DNA of 64,000 bases from Theocolax elegans (lineage: Eukaryota; Arthropoda; Insecta; Hymenoptera; Cerocephalidae). Position 1 is the first letter of the stretch, and the number at the start of each line of letters is the position of its first letter. The DNA is taken from contig CM047431.1 of the NCBI GenBank assembly GCA_026168455.1, forward strand, positions 10,451,703 through 10,515,702. The letters are read 5' to 3'. The notes beneath the pieces are model-generated. The model worked only from the letters and a program-made list of their open reading frames with translations, did not search any database and was not told where the DNA came from. Positions 43,844-54,770 of this stretch are shown here, one piece after another. The translations under genes were made by a program, and so were the position numbers.

Positions 43844-44135
43844 AGGAAGGATAAGTGACGGTGTTGCTGGAGCATTTACTGCAACGAGGAGGAAAGGGTG
43901 CAATTAAGCACTCCTTAGGAAGGATAAGTGACGGTGTTGCTGGAGCATTTACCGCAACGAGGAGGAAAGGGTGCAATTAAGCACTCCTTAGGAAGGATAA
44001 ATGACTGTGTTGCTTGAGCATTTACCGCAAAGAGGAGGAAACGGTGCAATTAAGCACTCCTTAGGAAGGATAAATGACGGTGTTGCTGGAGCATTTACCG
44101 CAACGAGGAGGAAATTATGCAATTAAGCACTCCTT
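43844..44135. repeat. Tandem repeat, 4 x 73 bp
   Basis: Units start AGGAAGGATAA at 43844, 43917, 43990 and 44063 (exactly 73 bp each), with a partial fifth start at 44136. Each contains GTGTTGCTGGAGCATTTAC and GGTGCAATTAAGCACTCC, the latter a small hairpin. Units differ by a few substitutions. Confidence 0.95.
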
Positions 44136-44578
44136 AGGAAGGATAGGATATAGGTTTTAGGTTTAGTGATGTATTAGATTCCAATGACTCTATTTTATTG
44201 TAAATCATCTTTTTTTTTATCTGAAATATTTTTTTATAGCAATTATATTTAAATTTGACCAGTTCAACTGACATCGAAAAATCTAAACTTTTTCCTTTCT
44301 TTCTAAAAAAAAAGACCTTATTATTTTTTATTTGTTTTATTCGTTTGCAATTTAATTACCGCGTATTTATTTAATTTAAATGACTATATGCTTTTCTTCT
44401 AATGATCTTTCTGTATAATAAAAAATATTATTTCCTTGTAGCTTATTTCCGTCGTTAATTTAGATATATACATATTATTTTTATATCGTTTTTTTTGTAT
44501 AAAAGTCAGATAGGTTGAAATATTTTTGCTTTAAGTAGTATGTATGCCAATTGTGATTAAAAGATAATAAATATTACT
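44136..44578 (-). other. 3' untranslated stretch downstream of integrase
   Basis: AT-rich, no ORF. On the minus strand it directly follows the integrase stop. Confidence 0.5.
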
Positions 44579-45790
44579 CTATTGACAAATTTTTAGAACT
44601 AGCTCTATTTTTACATTTCCCTTCTTATTAACTATTTCTAAAATTCGATGTGGTCCAGTATATTGATCGCCTAGTTTGTATTGCTTCCCTCCTTTTAATA
44701 ACCAGACATTATCCCCTGCCTGAAATTCTTGATGATTGGCTTTCCTGTCGTAATAGAATTTCGACCTATGTTTAGAGGCTATTAATTTTTCTCGTGCGAT
44801 TCCCTGTATTTCATTTAAACGTTGTCGTAAATTTATAATGTAATCATCATACGTTGGAACTCGTTCTCGTGGGTCTAAAGATTCGTTTGATGGTAGTCGC
44901 GCTTTTCGTGCAAAAACAATTTCAAAGGGTTTGTAGAGATAACACTCATATACCGACATATTATATGAAAACGCGGCTAATTCGCATAACTCATCCCATG
45001 CGTCATTTCTTTCTATCATTGTTTTTAAATAATCTGCGAAGCTACTATGAAAACGCTCAACGGAATTGGACTGAGGGTGATAAGCCGTGTTTTTAACTTG
45101 TTTAATCTTAAAAATTTTCGCTACTTCTCTCATCAGACTACTTAAAAATAAGGTACCTTGGTCGGAGATAATTAACAATGGGGCGCTAAAAATTGAAAAG
45201 TGTCGACGAACTGATGCTTCGGCGATCGTTGCCGCGGTCGCGTCTGGTATGGGTATCGCCATACAGTATTTTGAAAGGTTGCATTGAATGGTTAATATAT
45301 TATTGTTAATATTTCGAGATCTGGGAAATGGTCCCACAAGATCGACCGATATGGATTCCATAGCCGAGTACGGAGTATCTGTTATTATCATACGTTGTTT
45401 AGTTTTAACACCAAGCAATTTATTTAGTTGGCAAGTTAAACAATGCCTAATGTAGTTTTGCACGTCTTTCTTAATATCTGACCAATAGAAACGTTGTTTT
45501 ATACGTTTATAGGTTTGTGTTACCCCTTTATGCCCTGCACAAGCAGAATCGTGCATTTCGCGAATAATATTTTCCCTATTACTCTCTTCCACATATTTTA
45601 TGTTACTTATTTGTTTTAAAATTTCCTTCCATGAAACGTTTTCAATAAATTCGCTCTTCGCGATACTTATTGAACGTAATTTTTCTTTTAATATAATATT
45701 TTTTAAATTTAATAGATTCGTTTTTAGATTATTAATAATTTCTGAAGTAATCAGTCGCTCTTCGTCACGTAATACCATAGCAAAATGCAT
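44579..45790 (-). CDS. Integrase, intact 403-codon ORF
   Basis: Open on the minus strand from 45790 to 44579. The zinc finger is complete: histidines in MHDSACAGHKG and cysteines in HCLTCQ. The DDE triad is present: D in SVDLVGPF, D in IISDQGTLF and E in NSVERFHSS. The C-terminus has the GPY/F-type module (QYTGPHRILEI) with a preceding chromatin/DNA-binding-like stretch (AGDNVWLLKG). This enzyme inserts retrotransposon cDNA. It is the only complete enzymatic domain of this element, downstream of broken RT copies, so it cannot be expressed as a normal Pol polyprotein. Natural pol would read into it from RNase H; a stop or frameshift lies between 45790 and 46022. Confidence 0.85.
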   Translation of the reverse strand: MHFAMVLRDEERLITSEIINNLKTNLLNLKNIILKEKLRSISIAKSEFIENVSWKEILKQISNIKYVEESNRENIIREMHDSACAGHKGVTQTYKRIKQRFYWSDIKKDVQNYIRHCLTCQLNKLLGVKTKQRMIITDTPYSAMESISVDLVGPFPRSRNINNNILTIQCNLSKYCMAIPIPDATAATIAEASVRRHFSIFSAPLLIISDQGTLFLSSLMREVAKIFKIKQVKNTAYHPQSNSVERFHSSFADYLKTMIERNDAWDELCELAAFSYNMSVYECYLYKPFEIVFARKARLPSNESLDPRERVPTYDDYIINLRQRLNEIQGIAREKLIASKHRSKFYYDRKANHQEFQAGDNVWLLKGGKQYKLGDQYTGPHRILEIVNKKGNVKIELVLKICQ

Positions 45791-46021
45791 TTTTCCGTTT
45801 TTGTTATTGATTCTTATTTTTCCTGGATTTAAATTGGAAAAATTAGGTAATAATCATTTCGAAGCCAAATTTCTGGATCCTTCATCTGAAGGCATTCCGG
45901 TCATAGTTATGAAATAAACGTAATTATCTTTTCTCATAAAGAGTTGTCCTTTAACTTCAATGAATTTCTTTTCATCGTTTGGTACTTCGTAAACATCTTT
46001 TTCCTCCCAGGACTCATCAAA

Positions 46022-47658
46022 TTAGTTGTTAAAATTATCTTTCTCCATGGGTTGTAATCTTTTGTCTGAGTTGAATATCGTTTCAATTTCCTCGGGGGCT
46101 TCTTGTATTATAGGAAGGTTTTTGACTAGTTCTTTTGATATATTTAACTTGTTGGGTCGTTTTGCACTCTTTTCATTGTAGTCTGGTCGTGTTATTTTGT
46201 CCTGCGCGACTGCGTGTTTCCATAGAATGATTTTTAATAGCATAAACGGGTTCTTCTATTGGATTTCTTGATAACGCGTCAGCATTAACGTTACTCTTAT
46301 CGGCTTTGTATACGATGTCAAAGTCGTATGCATTCAGTTTTATTCTCCATCTACTAACTCTAGATGTCGGATCTACTAAGTTTTTAAACCAAACAAGTGG
46401 TTTATGATTCGTTATAATGAGGAAACGACGGCCTCTTAGATAGCAATCGAACTGAGTAACGGCATACAGTATGGCTAATGCTTCCCTTGAGTAAGTATCA
46501 TATTTTTGCTCGGCTTTGTTTAATACTCGCGAAACATAAGCAACGGGTAGGTCGGTTCCCACCTCTCCTTGTGACAAAATTGCTCCTATTGCTATACCGC
46601 TATCGTCACAAGTCACTATAAATGGTTTATTAAAATCTGCGATTTGTAGTACTGGTTGTTTACACAATTTTTCTCTTAAATCATCGAATGCCTTTTGAAC
46701 CTCGCTGGACCATAGGAAAGGTGCGTCTTTCTTTAATAAATTACTTAATGGCCTAGCATCACCCGACAAATTCGCAATTAATCGTCTATAATAACCTGCT
46801 AATCCTAAAAATTGACGTATATTTTTCACTGCTTTTGGAATTGGAAAATTTTTTACTGCTTCTAATTTTTTTGGATTTGGCAAAACACCTTCTGGTGATA
46901 ACACGTGTCCCAGATACACTACTTCTTTCTTTAAAAATTCACATTTGTCTGGCTGTAATTTCAGATTTGCGGCGCGTACTTTTTTTCAAAAGTTTTTCAA
47001 ACTTTTGGTTATGCTCCTGAATATTTTTAGCGTATATAACTGCGTCGTCAAGCAATAAAAATATTTCTTTACCTTGCATGCCCTCAAAAACGCGATCAAT
47101 CATTCTTTGAAAAGTGGCTGGAGAATTGCACAATCCCATAGGCATTGTTTTAAATTGAAATAAACCGAATGAAGAGGCGAAAGCTGTTTTATGTCGATCT
47201 TCTTGAGCTAACGGAACTCGTAAAATTCCTTGACATAAATTCAAGACGGTGAATAGACGATTTGCTGGTCCGATTTGATCGATAATATCTAGTATATTAG
47301 GTAATGGGTATCGATCTTTTACGGTTTTATCGTCTAATTGTCGAAAATCGACAACTAGTCGGTATCGTTTATTACCCTGACTATCAGGCTTCTTTGTTAC
47401 TAGAAAAACAGGTGATGTATAATTGGAACTTGATGGTTCAATTATGTCTCCTTCAATCATTTCTTTTAATTGTTTATCATGTTCGCTTTTGAGAGCATGA
47501 GGAAATCTATACGGCTTAGCTGTGAATGGTATGTCGTCGACAGTCAGTATCTTATGTTCCATAGCATTTGTCACGCCTAATTTCTCTCCTTTTAAACAGA
47601 AACAATACGAATATTTATCAATTAAATTTTCTATAGATTGTCTTTGTTCCTCGTCCAT
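46022..47658 (-). pseudogene. RT and RNase H, copy A, frameshifted
   Basis: RT (47658-46939) runs from DEEQRQSIENLIDKYS through KRYRLVVDFRQLDDKTV, the motif A region FTVLNLCQG, GLCNSPATFQRM and LLLDDAVIYA. Motif A has asparagine (codon AAT at 47239-47241, minus strand) where the catalytic aspartate is expected. A frameshift in a T/A run near 46985 separates the thumb and RNase H (46919-46173: [49 protein letters not shown]). The RNase H position usually ITDHKP reads ITNHKP, another acidic loss. The linker toward integrase (46243-46022) is in a different frame. Confidence 0.88.
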
Positions 47659-49050
47659 TTTATCAAATGCAAGGCTTCTTTTAAACGTTCATTACGATTA
47701 AGTGTACTTGTATCCTCCGTTATGTTAAGTATCCTCGCCTCAGCTCGATTGTCAGACATGTGGTGTGTGTCGACCTCTTCACTTTCATAACTGTAAAAAT
47801 TATTAATATAGGGTTTATTTGAATAAACCAAATAACTGTTATTCATTTCGTTTTCGTGTATGGCTTCGACAAATTCACTTCGTAAATTTTCGTTTATAAC
47901 TCGTTCATTCAATAAAAAATCGCTAGGGTCCTCATCCTGTGCATTTTCTTCCTGTATGTGTATTAAATTATAATTATTTATCTCATTTTCAGTTTCTTCA
48001 GTTCCTTGTTTGTTTATCCATAATATTTCTGTTCTCGGGATAGTATCTAACTTTTCCCCCGACTTAACCAATTCTTCGTTATTCAATTTACAAACACAAC
48101 TAACAATTTATCATGAGGTTCGGAATTATCGCCCTTCTCGATTTCGTGATTCATTCGTACTTGACAATTCATCTTTTCAGCAACAAAATCTTCCTTATTT
48201 TCACAAGGTCCGCATTTATCGCCCTCCTCGATTTCATAATCCATTCGTACTCGACAATTCATCTTTTTGTTAACAAAATTTTCCTTATTTTCACGAGGTC
48301 CGCATTTATCGCCCTCCTCCATTTCATAATCCATTGTACTTGACAATTATTAACTGTCTTATCCAATAAATTTCCTTTATTTTTTATTTCATTTTCAATA
48401 TCATACTTCAGGTCAACTTCGTTTTCGTAATTTGTACAGGATGGACTCTCAGCCATACTATCGAACAATGGTGCTTCAATAATACCAAAATTTTCAGTAA
48501 TTTCATCAAATTTTTCTTTAATACGTGGCTCAGTCACATCACATACCCGTGGCTGCCCTTTTTCATTATTTATTTGTAATCGTTCTTCCTTCATTAATCC
48601 ATAACAATTTTCACTTGCTTTACATGTATTATTCCTTAGATCCGACTCCACGTCGATCTGATGTAATTGTATTTCGTCATTTTTGTAATCGTCATATAAC
48701 TCTTGTTCTTTTGACTCTGATTGTATAGGTTTTTGTCGTTCCCATTTGATTTCTTTCATTTCTTTGTTCTTGTTCGTAGATTTCATACGATTCGTTTGTG
48801 TCAAATTTTATAGGCGTTTCATCATTTTCATGCAATTGAAAATCACTTGACGTTTCTGAGTCACTATCGGTATAATTATAAAATCTTGAATTTTCATGTT
48901 CGTATAACATTGTTTTCCCTTGGTTTTGGCATATATCGTATTGATTTTCGGTCATAATTTTCGATATCCATCTTATATAATCGATTCATCCGTTTGCATA
49001 TTATATTTTCAAAGGGGAGGATTAATCCGTTAAATTCTAAATATTGTTCC
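47631..49050 (-). pseudogene. Acidic linker between protease and RT, copy A
   Basis: Two minus-strand open blocks (48955-48083 in pieces, and 48086-47631). They are rich in Asp, Glu and Asn, with the 30-residue repeat NCRVRMDYEIEEGDKCGP-type present about two and a half times (48110-48350). No protease is included because the duplication begins downstream of it. Frameshifts split the block relative to copy B. Confidence 0.75.
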
Positions 49051-50319
49051 AAACAAGTGGTTTATGATCTGTTATAATGAGGAAACGACGGCCTCTTAGA
49101 TAGCAATCGAACTGAGTAACGGCATACAGTATGGCTAATGCTTCCCTTGAGTAAGTATCATATTTTTGCTCGGCTTTGTTTAATACTCGTGAAACATAAG
49201 CAACTGGTAGGTCGGTTCCCACCTCTCCTTGTGATAAATTGCTCCTATTGCTGTACCGCTAGCGTCACAAGTCACTATAAATGGTTTATTAAAATCTGCG
49301 ATTTGTAGTATTGGTTGTTTACACAATTTTTCTCTTAAATCATCGAATGCCTTTTGAACCTCGCTGGACCATAGGAAAGGTGCGTCTTTCTTTAATAAAT
49401 TACTTAATGGCCTAGCATCACCCGACAAATTCGCAATTAATCGTCTATAATAACCTGCTAATCCTAAAAATTGACGTATATTTTTCACTGCTTTTGGAAT
49501 TGGAAAATTTTTTTACTGCTTCTAATTTTTTTGGATTTGGCAAAACACCTTCTGGTGATAACACGTGTCCCAGATACACTACTTCTTTCTTTAAAAATTC
49601 ACATTTGTCTGGCTGTAATTTCAGATTTGCGGCGCGTACTTTTTTTTCAAAAGTTTTTCAAACTTTTGGTTATGCTCCTGAATATTTTTAGCGTATATAA
49701 CTGCGTCGTCAAGCAATAAAAATATTTCTTTACCTTGCATGCCCTCAAAAACGCGATCAATCATTCTTTGAAAAGTGGCTGGAGAATTGCACAATCCCAT
49801 AGGCATTGTTTTAAATTGAAATAAACCGAATGAAGAGGCGAAAGCTGTTTTATGTCGATCTTCTTGAGCTAACGGAACTCGTAAAATTCCTTGACATAAA
49901 TTCAAGACGGTGAATAGACGATTTGCTGGTCCGATTTGATCGATAATATCTAGTATATTAGGTAATGGGTATCGATCTTTTACGGTTTTATCGTCTAATT
50001 GTCGAAAATCGACAACTAGTCGGTATCGTTTATTACCCTGACTATCAGGCTTCTTTGTTACTAGAAAAACAGGTGATGTATAATTGGAACTTGATGGTTC
50101 AATTATGTCTCCTTCAATCATTTCTTTTAATTGTTTATCATGTTCGCTTTTGAGAGCATGAGGAAATCTATACGGCTTAGCTGTGAATGGTATGTCGTCG
50201 ACAGTCAGTATCTTATGTTCCATAGCATTTGTCACGCCTAATTTCTCTCCTTTTAAACAGAAACAATACGAATATTTATCAATTAAATTTTCTATAGATT
50301 GTCTTTGTTCCTCGTCCAT
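49037..50319 (-). pseudogene. RT and RNase H, copy B, frameshifted and truncated
   Basis: RT (50319-49621) is almost identical to copy A, including the asparagine at motif A (codon at 49900-49902). An extra T near 49640 shifts the frame so that RT ends in KKYAPQI. Thumb/RNase H blocks follow at 49488-49180 and 49222-49037, with a 1-bp loss near 49236. RNase H stops at the duplication junction (49050), before its last motifs. This copy keeps VTCDASG and ITDHKP where copy A has changed. Confidence 0.88.
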
Positions 50320-51990
50320 TTTATCAAATGCAAGGCTTCTTTTAAACGTTCATTACGATTAAGTGTACTTGTATCCTCCGTTATGTTAAGTATCCTCGCC
50401 TCAGCTCGATTGTCAGACATGTGGTGTGTGTCGACCTCTTCACTTTCATAACTGTAAAAATTATTAATATAGGGTTTATTTGAATAAACCAAATAACTGT
50501 TATTCATTTCGTTTTCGTGTATGGCTTCGACAAATTCACTTCGTAAATTTTCGTTTATAACTCGTTCATTCAATAAAAAATCGCTAGGGTCCTCATCCTG
50601 TGCATTTTCTTCCTGTATGTGTATTAAATTATAATTATTTATCTCATTTTCAGTTTCTTCAGTTCCTTGTTTGTTTATCCATAATATTTCTGTTCTCGGG
50701 ATAGTATCTAACTTTTCCCCCGACTTAACCAATTCTTCGTTATTCAATTTACAAACACAACTAACAATTTATCATGAGGTTCGGAATTATCGCCCTTCTC
50801 GATTTCGTGATTCATTCGTACTTGACAATTCATCTTTTCAGCAACAAAATCTTCCTTATTTTCACAAGGTCCGCATTTATCGCCCTCCTCGATTTCATAA
50901 TCCATTCGTACTCGACAATTCATCTTTTTGTTAACAAAATTTTCCTTATTTTCACGAGGTCCGCATTTATCGCCCTCCTCCATTTCATAATCCATTTGTA
51001 CTTGACAATTATTAACTGTCTTATCCAATAAATTTCCTTTATTTTTTATTTCATTTTCAATATCATACTTCAGGTCAACTTCGTTTTCGTAATTTGTACA
51101 GGATGGACTCTCAGCCATACTATCGAACAATGGTGCTTCAATAATACCAAAATTTTCAGTAATTTCATCAAATTTTTCTTTAATACGTGGCTCAGTCACA
51201 TCACATACCCGTGGCTGCCCTTTTTCATTATTTATTTGTAATCGTTCTTCCTTCATTAATCCATAACAATTTTCACTTGCTTTACATGTATTATTCCTTA
51301 GATCCGACTCCACGTCGATCTGATGTAATTGTATTTCGTCATTTTTGTAATCGTCATATAACTCTTGTTCTTTTTGACTCTGATTGTATAGGTTTTTGTC
51401 GTTCCCATTTTGATTTCTTTCATTTCTTTGTTCTTGTTCGTAGATTTCATACGATTCGTTTGTGTCAAATTTTATAGGCGTTTCATCATTTTCATGCAAT
51501 TGAAAATCATTTAACGTTTCTGAGTCACTATCGGTATAATTGTAAAATCTTGACTGTTTCATGTTCGTATAATCATTGTTTTCCCTTTGTTTTGTCATAT
51601 ATCGTATTGTTTTTCGATCATTATTTTCGATTTCCTCCGTTATATAAATCGATTCATCCGTTTGCGTATTACTTATATTTTCAAAGGGGAGGATTAATCC
51701 GTTAAATTCTAAATATTGGTCCAAATAATTGATTTTTGCATCGTTTCTATGGAAAAAGTCGGTGCCTAAGATTCCATCTTGTTGTATAGGGAACGCATCA
51801 TGTACTAAATTGAGTTCCACGGGAGATCCTTCGACATCTATTCTAATTTGACCACGAGTAGTTAATGAATGGTCAGTTATGCCTTTTAACAATATAATAT
51901 CATTTTCGTCAATTTTCACGCGAGAGTCTACCTCTGACTCTTTAATTAGACTTACCGATGGTCCTGTACCTAGCAAGAATTTTAACGGAC
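50292..51990 (-). pseudogene. Protease with altered active site, and acidic linker, copy B
   Basis: On the minus strand, protease-like sequence starts at about 52030 (FVILDTGQIRRPLKFLLGTG) and continues to GILGTDFFHRNDAKINY, a typical flap/C-terminal protease motif. By alignment with the usual LLDTG-x-S-x-SLI, the catalytic aspartate codon reads GGT, glycine (51968-51970); the upstream LDTG is probably coincidental. A 300-codon acidic, low-complexity linker follows (DYEMEEGDKCGP repeats, 90-bp period, 50780-51012), then a frame change at about 50747 into a further 151 open codons that reach RT. Pol opens only about 12 nt after the gag stop, in another frame. Confidence 0.75.
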
Positions 51991-52047
51991 GTCGTATCTG
52001 ACCGGTATCGAGGATTACGAACGGGGCTGAACTTTATTGGCTTAAAT

Positions 52048-52776
52048 TTATTTTTGCGGTGCGGAGGGGACGTTTGAGCGAATTTCCGCACTCGAAGTAG
52101 AGGGAATTTGATTCATAGCCTCTCTCTCGACCCTCCTCGGAGAGAGAGTATCGTTGTTTCCCTGATTTTGATTTCCTTCTCGTATTGCTCTTTGTAACTT
52201 ATAACAATCGCGCTTTATGTGACCGGGTTTTCCGCAATGGAAACAAGTAACTGGTGATCTTATATTATTATTCGATTCGTTATTAATATATCGTGATGCT
52301 TGGGAAGTGGGGTTAAACGGGTAGCGCACACCGCGAGTCCCAGAATTATTTCCCCGATCTTCATTGTTAAATTGCTGCGATGAATATTTATTATAATTAT
52401 AACGAACAAAGGAATCATTTTTATCTCTATCTCCATTCGGTAAAAATTCCGACTGATTTTGGTACTCATTCCAACCACCAAATTGTAAATTTGATCTATA
52501 ATAATTACGACTGTTATTCGAGCGACTTTGTGGGCTATAAGAACTGTTTATGGGATTGCGTCGGTTGTATTTATCGGCAAATCTTTCCGCAAAACTTCGT
52601 GCTAATTTGAAACAATTTATGGATCCATGACTAGTTTTAGAACAATATTGACATACAATCGGAGAGTTATTAGAAATATAGTTTACTTTACGCGTTTCTC
52701 GAGTTGAACGAAAACGTGTCTCTTCTCGGCTCGGCGTCTCCTCGTCCAAGACGCTACAAGCGAACTCGCGCTCCAC
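52048..52776 (-). CDS. gag: Gag C-terminal part with two zinc knuckles
   Basis: 242 open codons on the minus strand, ending TAA at 52048. There are two CX2CX4HX4C knuckles: CQYCSKTSHGSINC and CFHCGKPGHIKRDC. They are separated by a long Asn/Ser/Arg/Tyr-rich linker of about 115 residues, an unusually wide spacing. This is the nucleocapsid part of Gag, which binds genomic RNA. It is cut off from capsid sequence upstream by stops around 52780-52980, so it is open but part of a broken gag. Confidence 0.85.
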   Translation of the reverse strand: MEREFACSVLDEETPSREETRFRSTRETRKVNYISNNSPIVCQYCSKTSHGSINCFKLARSFAERFADKYNRRNPINSSYSPQSRSNNSRNYYRSNLQFGGWNEYQNQSEFLPNGDRDKNDSFVRYNYNKYSSQQFNNEDRGNNSGTRGVRYPFNPTSQASRYINNESNNNIRSPVTCFHCGKPGHIKRDCYKLQRAIREGNQNQGNNDTLSPRRVEREAMNQIPSTSSAEIRSNVPSAPQK

Positions 52777-54696
52777 CTCGAGCGCTTGTTCACGTGCTTG
52801 TTTTATAGAACTTGGAGTCCCTAAACGCGCGCGAATTTCCCAACGAAGCCCTTTTAAAAAGAATTTTAAAACAATCTCACTTTAGTTCAAGCATGAAATG
52901 ATCTGCTATTGCAACTCGTCCCTCTCTGTCGGCCGCTTTGACTATTTCATTTTTTATTTCTTGTAACCGATTAAATTAAGCAACGACTGTCTCATTGTTT
53001 TTCTGTTTTAATTTAGCAAGGTCTCCCGTCCACTCGTAATATGTTTTTATTGATCCGAAGGTGTTTCCGAAAAAATCGGATATCTCTTTGATAGAATTAA
53101 AATTTTCTCCGCGCGCACAAGTTATACCTTCCCCATATAAACGCATTCGAATAAGTTTTGTTAATTCTTTCTCGTACTCCGGTGTTGTTCTTAATTCGTC
53201 TAAATTAATTTTATTAAATAATTCGTCTTTAATCTTAGAAGATTGCTTGTTCGGGTGATCTTTTAATTAATTGATTATCGAAGGGAATTGTAAAATCTGT
53301 CGCGCCTTGAATTAGTTTTTCGTCGAGTACTTTCGCCGTGTCTGTCACTAGTGCCTTTGCTTCCTCAGTCTCTTTTTCGATCGGTGCGGAAAAAATATTT
53401 AACGCGCCTTTAATCTTATTTATGATACCTTGAAAGTTGTCCCTTTTTTATACTTTCTTGTAAACTTTCTATGATTTTAGGTTCCTCGAGATAAGAATCT
53501 AACAACTCTTTTTTTACTTCAGTCGCGAGCCGTTTTCTTACCGAGCTTATAACGTTATCCGGTGTTAAAATCAATGGTTCATATGGACGATAAATTGGGG
53601 CTGGCGTACTAAAATTTACAGGATTATTCGCGATAAGTTCTTTTTCTTTCTCGTACTCGACGGTAAAATTTTTTGCTTCATTGCATTCGTCCAAAAATTG
53701 CGATAAATTTATATTATGACCGTTAAACCGCGCTATTAAATCTAAAGCGTCCTTTAGCGATAAACCTCGAATTTGAGACGTCATTGTTTTATTATTAATT
53801 TGTTTTTTAACTTCACTCCTATCTAATTTTTTTGGTTTTGTTCCGGTGTTTGTTCTTAATTCGTCTAATTTTATTTTATTAAATAATTCGACTTTAATCT
53901 TAGAAGAAATTGCTTGTTCGGGTGATCTTTTAATTAATTGATTATCGAAGGGAATTGTAAAATCTGTCGCGCCTTGAATTAGTTTTTCGTCGAGTAGTTT
54001 CGCCGTGTCTGTCACTAATGCCTTTGCTTCCTCAGTCTCTTTTTCGATCGGTGCAAAAAAATATTTAACGCGCCTTTAATCTTATTTATGATACCTTGAA
54101 AGTTGACCCTTTTTTATACTTTCTTGTAAACTTTCTATGATTTTAGGTTCCTCGAGATAAGAATCTAACAACTCTTTTTTCACTTCAGTCTCGAGGCGTT
54201 TTCTTACCGAGCTTATAACGCTATCCGGTGTTAAACTCAATGGTTAATATGGACGATAAATTGGGGCTGGCGTACTAAAATTTATTGGATTATTCGCGAT
54301 AGGTTCTTTTTGTTCCTCGTATTTCAAAACAGCGGGTGTTTTACGCGCGTGGGAGTAATTATTGTTTCTTCTTGCTCGTCTTCACTAACTTCGGAAATAG
54401 AAAGATCAGTTGGAAAAAAAGGTTTCTATATTCAAAATCGCGACGTATTTTTATAGATAATGAAATATTTACTGCACTTTTTTCTAGTCTATCCTTTAAA
54501 TAATTTATTTCTTTATCAAATTTTGCACTGTTTCCCTAGGAGTTTTAGTTAAATCGAGAATATCGAGAGTCTGAACTTTTTCTTTGTATAAATTTAATAA
54601 AATATCATTCATAGAAAATGCTAAACTCATGTTTCTTTGTTTATTTACATGACAATCAGTATTTTTAGGCGAACCTGACATTTTTTTTCTAAGCAC
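52777..54696 (-). pseudogene. gag: Gag N-terminal and capsid part, broken, internally duplicated
   Basis: The minus strand starts near 54696 (MSGSPKNTDCHVNKQRNM, then a leucine-rich helix). It continues with PRPYEPL-type sequence and SSVRKRLATEVKKELL (open 54015-53416), then a capsid-like segment around 53270-52850 (LRTTPEYEKELTKLIRMRL, YYEWTGDLAKLKQKN). A 475-bp direct duplication (53180-53655 and 53843-54318) has disrupted it, and several stops are present. Gag forms the particle shell. Confidence 0.7.
53180..54318 (-). repeat. 475-bp direct duplication within gag
   Basis: 53180-53655 matches 53843-54318 (offset about 663 bp), from TTCTTAATTCGTCTAA to GGATTATTCGCGATA. The copies differ by several substitutions and small indels, so this is older than the 2.66-kb duplication in pol. 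Confidence 0.88.
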
Positions 54697-54770
54697 ATTA
54701 TTCCTTTAATCTCTGTTTTCTCTTGAAAAAGTAAGTTTCACGGCCGATGCACCTAATTTATTATAATAAT

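Larger units (their letters stand above)
46391..51722 (-). repeat. 2.66-kb tandem duplication within pol
   Basis: 46391-49050 and 49051-51722 are near-identical direct copies (offset 2660-2672 bp) covering the linker, RT and part of RNase H. Breakpoints share CCAAA: 46389-46393, the junction at 49049-49053, and 51721-51725. Copies differ by few substitutions and several 1-bp indels. Confidence 0.92.

Noticed and set aside
43844..44135. CRISPR-like array
   Set aside because: Units are contiguous 73-bp tandem repeats with no unique spacers, and the DNA is eukaryotic.
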